A stretch of DNA of 43,958 bases from Glaciecola sp. UBA2563 (GTDB taxonomy: Bacteria > Pseudomonadota > Gammaproteobacteria > Enterobacterales > Alteromonadaceae), in NCBI GenBank assembly GCA_002340325.1, contig DDLV01000022.1, positions 1 through 43,958 of the forward strand, in the 5' to 3' direction. Numbering within the stretch: the stretch's first letter is position 1; each line of letters opens with the position of its first letter. Below the pieces are notes generated by a model, which made no database searches, was not told the origin of the DNA, and was given only the letters and a program-made list of their open reading frames with translations. This document shows positions 39,787 through 43,958 of this stretch, piece after piece. Position numbers and translations under genes: made by a program.

Positions 39787-40188
39787 ATGTTTAAATTTAT
39801 TTTTAATATTTTGAGAGAAAAAGGCAAGGTTGAAGACGGTTTTGTTGAAGTAGAGTTTGAAACACAAACAAAAGAAACAAGGGAGGAAGCTTTCGAAAAA
39901 GCAGTGCAACAAGTACTCGATGAGCAAATTAAAGAACAGATAAGAAAAAAGCTTACCCATCTTTGTTACTCACCAGAAGTAGTCGAGCAAACCGAAAAAG
40001 CTCTAGTAAAGTTTAAAGGGAATTTATCATCGACATACGAAGAAGATGAAGTAAGGAAAGAATTTCCTAAAGCTAATTTCTATACACCAATGTTCGGTTT
40101 CCGTTGTATTGGACTTAAATTTAACGAAAACCTATTAGTTGAGCGGTTAGCAGAGATGTACAACGCCTCTCTGGATGTTAAATCATGA
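39787..40188 (+). CDS. Hypothetical early protein
   Basis: 133 residues from the ATG at 39787. Long charged helices (EDGFVEVEFETQTKETREEAFEKAVQQVLDEQIKEQ). No membrane segment, no known family. An upstream TTG would extend it by six residues; the ATG has TAAGG about 11 bases before. Confidence 0.5.
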   Translation: MFKFIFNILREKGKVEDGFVEVEFETQTKETREEAFEKAVQQVLDEQIKEQIRKKLTHLCYSPEVVEQTEKALVKFKGNLSSTYEEDEVRKEFPKANFYTPMFGFRCIGLKFNENLLVERLAEMYNASLDVKS

Positions 40189-40406
40189 GCGTCTTAGCAA
40201 TCTACATAACAGGCCTGCTCCTCTCTGCATTGATTTGGATTTGGCTAACCAAAGAGTACGCAACAGTAAATCGAAAAGAGCGAGTAGTTATTGTTGTTTT
40301 GACGGCGGTTACATGGCCCCTATGGATCCTATTTGCGGCGTTATGTGTTGCCGGTATTGGTTTGGCTGAGTTACACGATGCACTCACTCAGGATGATTTT
40401 AAATGA
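40185..40406 (+). CDS. Small membrane protein
   Basis: 73 residues with two transmembrane helices (VLAIYITGLLLSALIWIWL and VVIVVLTAVTWPLWILFAALC). ATGA overlaps on both sides. No family was recognised; it is followed by another small membrane gene, so the two may pair. Confidence 0.55.
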   Translation: MSVLAIYITGLLLSALIWIWLTKEYATVNRKERVVIVVLTAVTWPLWILFAALCVAGIGLAELHDALTQDDFK

Positions 40407-40561
40407 ACAAACTAGCATACGTCCTACTTACTATTTTTGTCGTCATGTTTATATCGTTCCTAGTTGGTTTAGTAGGTTGGAAAATAGTAGTAGCTACATT
40501 TGGAATTATCGGTGGTTCTGCGTTGGTTTATTGGCTTATTGAGATAGACAGGAACTTATGA
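40403..40561 (+). CDS. Small membrane protein, 52 residues
   Basis: MNKLAYVLLTIFVVMFISFL and a second hydrophobic helix (KIVVATFGIIGGSALVYWLI). It overlaps the preceding gene by 4 bases and the next short frame by 4 bases. Start chosen by the ATGA junction. Function unknown. Confidence 0.6.
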   Translation: MNKLAYVLLTIFVVMFISFLVGLVGWKIVVATFGIIGGSALVYWLIEIDRNL

Positions 40562-40620
40562 ACATAGAATTTAAAAGCACTGGCGCAAACTGGCAGAAAG
40601 AAAACGGGGGTGATGTGTGA
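40558..40620 (+). CDS. 20-residue coupling peptide
   Basis: MNIEFKSTGANWQKENGGDV, overlapping the gene before (TTATGA) and the next GTG (GTGA). A gene this small might only keep ribosomes moving to the next start. It fills an otherwise uncovered 55 bases. Weak evidence. Confidence 0.3.
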   Translation: MNIEFKSTGANWQKENGGDV

Positions 40621-40895
40621 GTGAATGGGTAAAAACAACTCTGCGAAAAGGCACTAAAACACCAAGGATTTGCCGCGACATGTTTATTACTGAAAACAGA
40701 GACGGGTATCAGTTTGTGGATGTTAAAAACGGTAATATTACAACAAGAGAATTTATCAGCTCTAGTTATGCAGACAATCTTATACGCAAGCACAATTTAG
40801 TAAGAATGAGCTGCGGTATCTTTAGAAACGCATACACATATCGAGATGCCGAAAGCGCCATGTTAGTGAATAGTTTGTTGGTGAGTGAATCATGA
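40617..40895 (+). CDS. Hypothetical early protein
   Basis: 92 residues from GTG at 40617 with GGGGGTGAT before it. A basic start (TTLRKGTKTPRICRDMF) precedes a beta-looking centre and a helical end. Not recognised. Confidence 0.5.
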   Translation: MSEWVKTTLRKGTKTPRICRDMFITENRDGYQFVDVKNGNITTREFISSSYADNLIRKHNLVRMSCGIFRNAYTYRDAESAMLVNSLLVSES

Positions 40896-41194
40896 CGACA
40901 CCTGATATAGAGCATAATAAAAAAGTAACAGGCATTGAGTGCGCAAACTGCCATAGTTGCCATTATCTTGGATCTGAATCGGATGGCGGTGAACTTGGAT
41001 ACTCAGCAAGTTGGCCTATTTGTCAAAAGAAAGGTCATGAGCGATATGAACACCTTAAACACTTCCCTTTTAACACACAACAAAAATGCTGGTTTCCTGA
41101 GTTTTGGTGTTCTAAGTTTGCGGAAATAATTGATGGTTCCGACGAGTCAGTAACTAAAGCTATCAGGGAATTTAAAAAAGTAGTGAAATCATGA
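40892..41194 (+). CDS. Cysteine-rich, zinc-finger-like protein
   Basis: 100 residues with IECANCHSCHYLG, PICQKKGHERYEHLKHFPFNTQQKCWFPEFWCSKF. Seven cysteines and several His suggest one or two zinc sites like those of phage Cys-rich host-takeover proteins. Target unknown. ATGA overlaps both sides. Confidence 0.55.
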   Translation: MTTPDIEHNKKVTGIECANCHSCHYLGSESDGGELGYSASWPICQKKGHERYEHLKHFPFNTQQKCWFPEFWCSKFAEIIDGSDESVTKAIREFKKVVKS

Positions 41195-41559
41195 AAACAC
41201 CTGAGCAAATAGAGCAATACAAAAAAATAATTGCAGAAGCGCCTGAAACTGCGACACATTGGACACCAAAAGGATATTTAAGAGAAATTATGCCTTTAGG
41301 TTGGACTGATTACACAGAGGAAGGTGAAATTCGAGGTCGTTCTTTAAGTTCAATATGTGAATTTGAATCTATCCAAGCGCTCAACGACCTCCGCACTATC
41401 GTTGAGCAAGCCGAGCAACTAGAAGTAATGAAGCAATCAAGAGATATCTACAAGGATATGCTTGAAACCGTTCTAAGTGTTGCTAATCAAAATCCTACAT
41501 CAATTGAGTTGCAAGAAAAACTTAAAGAATTTGAAAAGGTGTTGAAGGATGAGTACTAA
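41191..41559 (+). CDS. Hypothetical early protein
   Basis: 122 residues. ETATHWTPKGYLREIMPLGWTDYT followed by two long helices (EFESIQALNDLRTIVEQAEQLEVMKQS). No family match. It overlaps the next gene by 11 bases. Confidence 0.5.
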   Translation: MKTPEQIEQYKKIIAEAPETATHWTPKGYLREIMPLGWTDYTEEGEIRGRSLSSICEFESIQALNDLRTIVEQAEQLEVMKQSRDIYKDMLETVLSVANQNPTSIELQEKLKEFEKVLKDEY

Positions 41560-41947
41560 ATACAAACAACCATCAGAAGTTCCAACTGAAATCTTGGTAA
41601 AGCGGTTAAGTGAATTATCCGACTGTTTTAATGACCGCGATAAATTCGATAGAGAGTACACAAGACGCATTCCTGCCGAACTAGATCGTGATGCTGATTT
41701 GGTAATGAGTAATTCTAGTGAAAGGCTTATAAAGCAGGCTGAACAAATAAAAAACATTCTCAACGGCGATATGACGCCTGAACAATATCATAAATTAGCA
41801 TCTTCCCCCTTCGCTATAGAGCAACAGATTAAAGGGGTTATGCGCGTAATGGCCTGCAAAGAACTTGATTTATCAGAAAGTGATATTGATACATTGATTT
41901 TAATGAAGCAACAACTCCGCAAACAATTAGGTGATAGTGATGGGTAA
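41549..41947 (+). CDS. Hypothetical helical early protein
   Basis: 132 residues, helical and acidic (VKRLSELSDCFNDRDKFDREYTRRIPAELDRDADLVM). No motif recognised. The start ATG at 41549 follows a GAAGG site. Confidence 0.5.
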   Translation: MSTKYKQPSEVPTEILVKRLSELSDCFNDRDKFDREYTRRIPAELDRDADLVMSNSSERLIKQAEQIKNILNGDMTPEQYHKLASSPFAIEQQIKGVMRVMACKELDLSESDIDTLILMKQQLRKQLGDSDG

Positions 41948-42203
41948 CTTATATTTCATTAAAAAAGGTGGCTACTACTATCGCCATGATGACAAAGGAT
42001 ATACAGAGAGTATTTTTGAAGCTGAGATATACGACGATAAAACTGCAGCTCACTACGTAAATATTTCGCAGGGAGAGTTAAAAGCAATAAAAGTCGTTGA
42101 CGCAATAAAACCTATTCATTTTTCAGCATGTCTGCGACGAATTAATAAAATGAAAAAGCAGTTTGAGCCTATGTTTCCACAGATGGGTGAGAGTGATGAG
42201 TAA
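41940..42203 (+). CDS. Small hypothetical early protein
   Basis: 87 residues from the ATG at 41940, chosen over an earlier GTG since AGGTGATAG precedes it. MGNLYFIKKGGYYYRHDDKG then FEAEIYDDKTAAHYV form beta-type strands, followed by a basic helix. Such compact proteins before the integrase are common in phages; function unknown. Confidence 0.5.
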   Translation: MGNLYFIKKGGYYYRHDDKGYTESIFEAEIYDDKTAAHYVNISQGELKAIKVVDAIKPIHFSACLRRINKMKKQFEPMFPQMGESDE

Positions 42204-42387
42204 CCTAATACCTCACATGAAAGATATGAGCACAGCAAAGCGATTTGCTGTTCAGATGGATGCAAAAGTTAAAAGGCTTGAAGCCCAACTCGCCGAGCGT
42301 GATGTGAAAATTGAAAAACTTAAAGCACTGGTATCGTCCTACAGAACTTCTGAAGAAATTGACGCTATTTTAGGAATAAAGTCATGA
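42196..42387 (+). CDS. Small coiled-coil protein
   Basis: 63 residues from the ATG at 42196, overlapping the previous stop by 8 bases. MKDMSTAKRFAVQMDAKVKRLEAQLAERDVKIEKLKAL is a coiled coil. Not recognised. Confidence 0.5.
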   Translation: MSNLIPHMKDMSTAKRFAVQMDAKVKRLEAQLAERDVKIEKLKALVSSYRTSEEIDAILGIKS

Positions 42388-42599
42388 ATAAAATCTTAGA
42401 AGAAAAAGAGCTTGCATTGCTTACTGGTTATCAACGTCCAAAACAGCAAGCGCAGTTTTTAACTGAAAATGGCATAAAGTACCTAATCAATGCGCAAGGT
42501 AAAGTTATTGTAACTCGTGACTGGTTAAATGGATGGGATAAAGTTATGCCTGCAAGCAACGAAGATGCTATTAATTGGGACTTTCTTGATGCCTCGTAA
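42384..42599 (+). CDS. DUF4224 protein, candidate excisionase
   Basis: 71 residues. EEKELALLTGYQRPKQQAQFLTENGIKYLINAQGKVIVTRDWL fits DUF4224, a family of small proteins lying before phage integrases. Its winged-helix-like basic core and 11-base overlap with the integrase gene suggest a recombination directionality factor. It is the best Xis candidate here. Confidence 0.7.
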   Translation: MNKILEEKELALLTGYQRPKQQAQFLTENGIKYLINAQGKVIVTRDWLNGWDKVMPASNEDAINWDFLDAS

Positions 42600-43596
42600 T
42601 CGTAAAGATCCAAAACTAGATTGGCTACCACCTCGCGTTTATATCCAGCGTGATAGATATGTCTTTCAACCAAAAACTGGCGGGAAAGTAACTTTGAGCA
42701 AGGTATCTGATGGAAAACTTGCATGTATCAAAAACTATGAGCTTGCACTCGATAAGATAGTTAACAAGCAGCATTTTAAATATCTCGTTGAAGAATTTCT
42801 AAAAAGCGCGATGTTTAAAAAGTTGTCGCCTCGCACTCAAAAAGATTACCGTTCTTACTGTGTCATTATTAATGAGGTGTTTGGCAAATCAGATCCAAAG
42901 CAATTAAGACCCGATCACGTTTGGCGATTTGTAAACGGTTTAGCAAAAAAGAAAGGAACAAAAGACAAACCGGCGAACGCTACAGCAAATAGACACAAAG
43001 CTTGTCTGCAAAAAATATGCTCTTGGGCTGTGCTAAATTACAAAATGAAGGAAAACCTCTGCGCACAAGTCCCTAAATTAGACGAGAAGCCGCGAGAGCG
43101 ATACATAACTGATGATGAGTACAGTAAAATATATAACGCCGCTGTACCCTCTTGCCGCGCCGCAATGGAGATATCTTACCTTTGCATGGCTCGCATATCT
43201 GACGTTATCGATTTAAAGCTCACAGACTTGCTAGAAGACGGTTTATTCATTCAGCAAGGTAAGACAGGCAAGAAACAAATAAAACTCTATTCTGAGCGAT
43301 TACAAGCCGCTATTGAGCTTGCTAAGTCCCTACCCTGCAAAGATGGCATGTTTACAATGTTTTTATTCAATAAGCCTGATGGTTCTCGTTATACGGTCCG
43401 AGCTATTCAAGCGCAATATAAAAAAGCTTGTATTGCTGCTGGCGTTGAAGGTGTGACTCTGCACGATCTTAAGGCTAAGGGAATTAGTGACCTTGAAGGA
43501 ACGCTTGCGGAAAAGTCCGATGCCGCCGGGCATACAAACTTAAACATGACAAAGCGATATGATCGCAAAACTAAAAAAGTGCCGAGTGTAAGATGA
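42589..43596 (+). CDS. int: Tyrosine recombinase integrase
   Basis: 335 residues from the ATG at 42589. Arm-binding amino part (1-65), core-binding part (about 65-165), catalytic part after. Catalytic residues by pattern: Arg202 in MARISDVIDL, Lys225 in QQGKTGKKQ, His292 in LHDLKAKG, His315 in AGHTNLN and Tyr324 in KRYDRK. The box II Arg is Lys295 (HDLK instead of HxxR). It should act at the tRNA-Ser 3' end 340 bases away. Arm sites are proposed at both window ends. Confidence 0.93.
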   Translation: MPRNRKDPKLDWLPPRVYIQRDRYVFQPKTGGKVTLSKVSDGKLACIKNYELALDKIVNKQHFKYLVEEFLKSAMFKKLSPRTQKDYRSYCVIINEVFGKSDPKQLRPDHVWRFVNGLAKKKGTKDKPANATANRHKACLQKICSWAVLNYKMKENLCAQVPKLDEKPRERYITDDEYSKIYNAAVPSCRAAMEISYLCMARISDVIDLKLTDLLEDGLFIQQGKTGKKQIKLYSERLQAAIELAKSLPCKDGMFTMFLFNKPDGSRYTVRAIQAQYKKACIAAGVEGVTLHDLKAKGISDLEGTLAEKSDAAGHTNLNMTKRYDRKTKKVPSVR

Positions 43597-43847
43597 AGAG
43601 TTGGAGAGATATGCTACACGAAGAGTTAATAAAGCATAATGATAAACTTATCGCTAATACGTTAACAACCGAACAAATGGATATTAAATTTATGGACGGG
43701 TTTGGCTCATATGCTGAGGTAATATCATTTACAGCATGGAGTGAAACCAGAGTTTATTTTCCTGCGGTTTATGATGGATCTTATTGGGTTGATAGCGTAC
43801 CAAGAAATCCATGTAATGAAAGGGTAATTGCAGTTGGTGGTGGATAA
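43593..43847 (+). CDS. Small protein between integrase and attachment site
   Basis: 84 residues. MKSWRDMLHEELIKHNDKLI, then VISFTAWSETRVYFPAVYDGSYWVDSVPRNPCN. I have the impression this kind of FTAW...VYFP...YDG...SVPRNP protein recurs beside prophage integrases, but no function is known to me. ATGA overlap with the integrase. Its place suggests lysogenic expression. Confidence 0.65.
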   Translation: MKSWRDMLHEELIKHNDKLIANTLTTEQMDIKFMDGFGSYAEVISFTAWSETRVYFPAVYDGSYWVDSVPRNPCNERVIAVGGG

Positions 43848-43859
43848 ACATACAGCCTG

Positions 43860-43894
43860 TATATTACAAAATAATATTACACATGAATTACACA
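43860..43894. promoter_or_regulatory. Candidate integrase arm-type sites, right end
   Basis: Three tandem copies related to TATTACACA: TATATTACAAA (43860-43870), AATATTACACA (43873-43883) and TGAATTACACA (43884-43894). The same word is at 118-128 and, inverted, at 65-75. Three tandem sites on one arm is like the P' arm of lambda. Confidence 0.55.
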
Positions 43895-43905
43895 AAGCAG
43901 AAACT

Positions 43906-43934
43906 AAAAAGGCTCTCAAACAATGAAAGCCTTT
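43906..43934 (-). terminator. Terminator beyond the tRNA-Ser 3' end
   Basis: AAAGGCT and AGCCTTT form a 7-base stem with a 13-base loop; five T follow on the minus strand. It would end the host tRNA-Ser transcript inside the prophage and may also stop the integrase operon on the plus strand. Confidence 0.65.
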
Positions 43935-43938
43935 AAAA

Positions 43939-43958
43939 TGGCGGAGAGGGAGGGATTC
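43939..43958 (-). tRNA. 3' end of tRNA-Ser (partial) and attachment core
   Basis: Minus strand: GAAT of the T loop, CCCTC of the T stem, CCTCTCC of the acceptor stem, G and CCA. This is the end of a tRNA-Ser with encoded CCA, with its 5' part beyond the window. Position next to the integrase gene marks the phage attachment core. No second copy is visible at the left end. Confidence 0.85.

Noticed and set aside
1..43958. CRISPR array, insertion sequence or complete tRNA genes
   Set aside because: No regularly spaced direct repeats, no transposase, and no full tRNA cloverleaf were seen; only the partial tRNA-Ser at the right end.

Overview
The window is one nearly complete, AT-rich, lambda-like temperate siphophage prophage with HK97-type head genes, integrated at the 3' end of a tRNA-Ser gene. 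The last 20 bases (43939-43958, read on the minus strand) are the T-arm 3' strand, acceptor strand, discriminator and CCA of that tRNA. Gram-negative lysis genes, lipoproteins with lipoboxes and a bacterial tRNA-Ser with encoded CCA point to a gammaproteobacterial host. Pectate-lyase-like tail proteins suggest a marine or polysaccharide-rich habitat. Genus cannot be called from the sequence.

Layout. (1) 122-23048, minus strand, late operon. From its promoter-proximal end it holds lysozyme, holin and a second lysis membrane protein; HNH endonuclease, small and large terminase, portal, prohead protease, major capsid and connectors; tail terminator, tail tube, tail chaperones G and GT (joined by a -1 frameshift at an A AAA AAG slip site), tape measure, tail tip proteins, a 1249-residue J-like fibre, a lectin-like fibre, two right-handed beta-helix proteins and small genes. 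(2) 23049-23322, a candidate late promoter with a dyad site upstream and two terminators, resembling lambda pR'-tR'. (3) 23323-30773, minus strand, early operon: Cro-like protein, small regulators, replication genes, a PAPS-reductase-like PP-loop protein, a NinG-like nuclease and a Q/ArpU-like late regulator. One gene (29356-30024) sits inside it in the opposite direction. (4) 30774-30888, immunity control region with three operators. (5) 30889-36191, repressor followed by a row of separately terminated accessory cassettes. (6) 36350-43847, plus strand, a second early operon behind a pL-like promoter with two copies of the same operator: ERF recombinase, SSB-like protein, many small genes, a DUF4224 candidate excisionase and the tyrosine integrase.

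How it works together. A short repressor with no visible protease domain should bind TWACY-N3-RGTWA sites at two divergently placed promoters that share one design: operator, TTGACA, 16-base spacer, -10 inside the next operator. This would keep both early operons silent, while the repressor and the cassettes (lipoprotein, DUF2335 membrane protein, toxin-antitoxin-like pairs, P63C protein) are expressed from the lysogen. The cassettes end in near-identical CCCGC-TTCG-GCGGG terminators. Three of them are preceded by a 38-base sequence that recurs with 28 to 32 identical positions; I regard this repeat-and-cassette array as the most novel part of the window. Repeats of TATTACACA near both ends look like integrase arm-binding sites, so the left attachment core probably lies just outside position 1.
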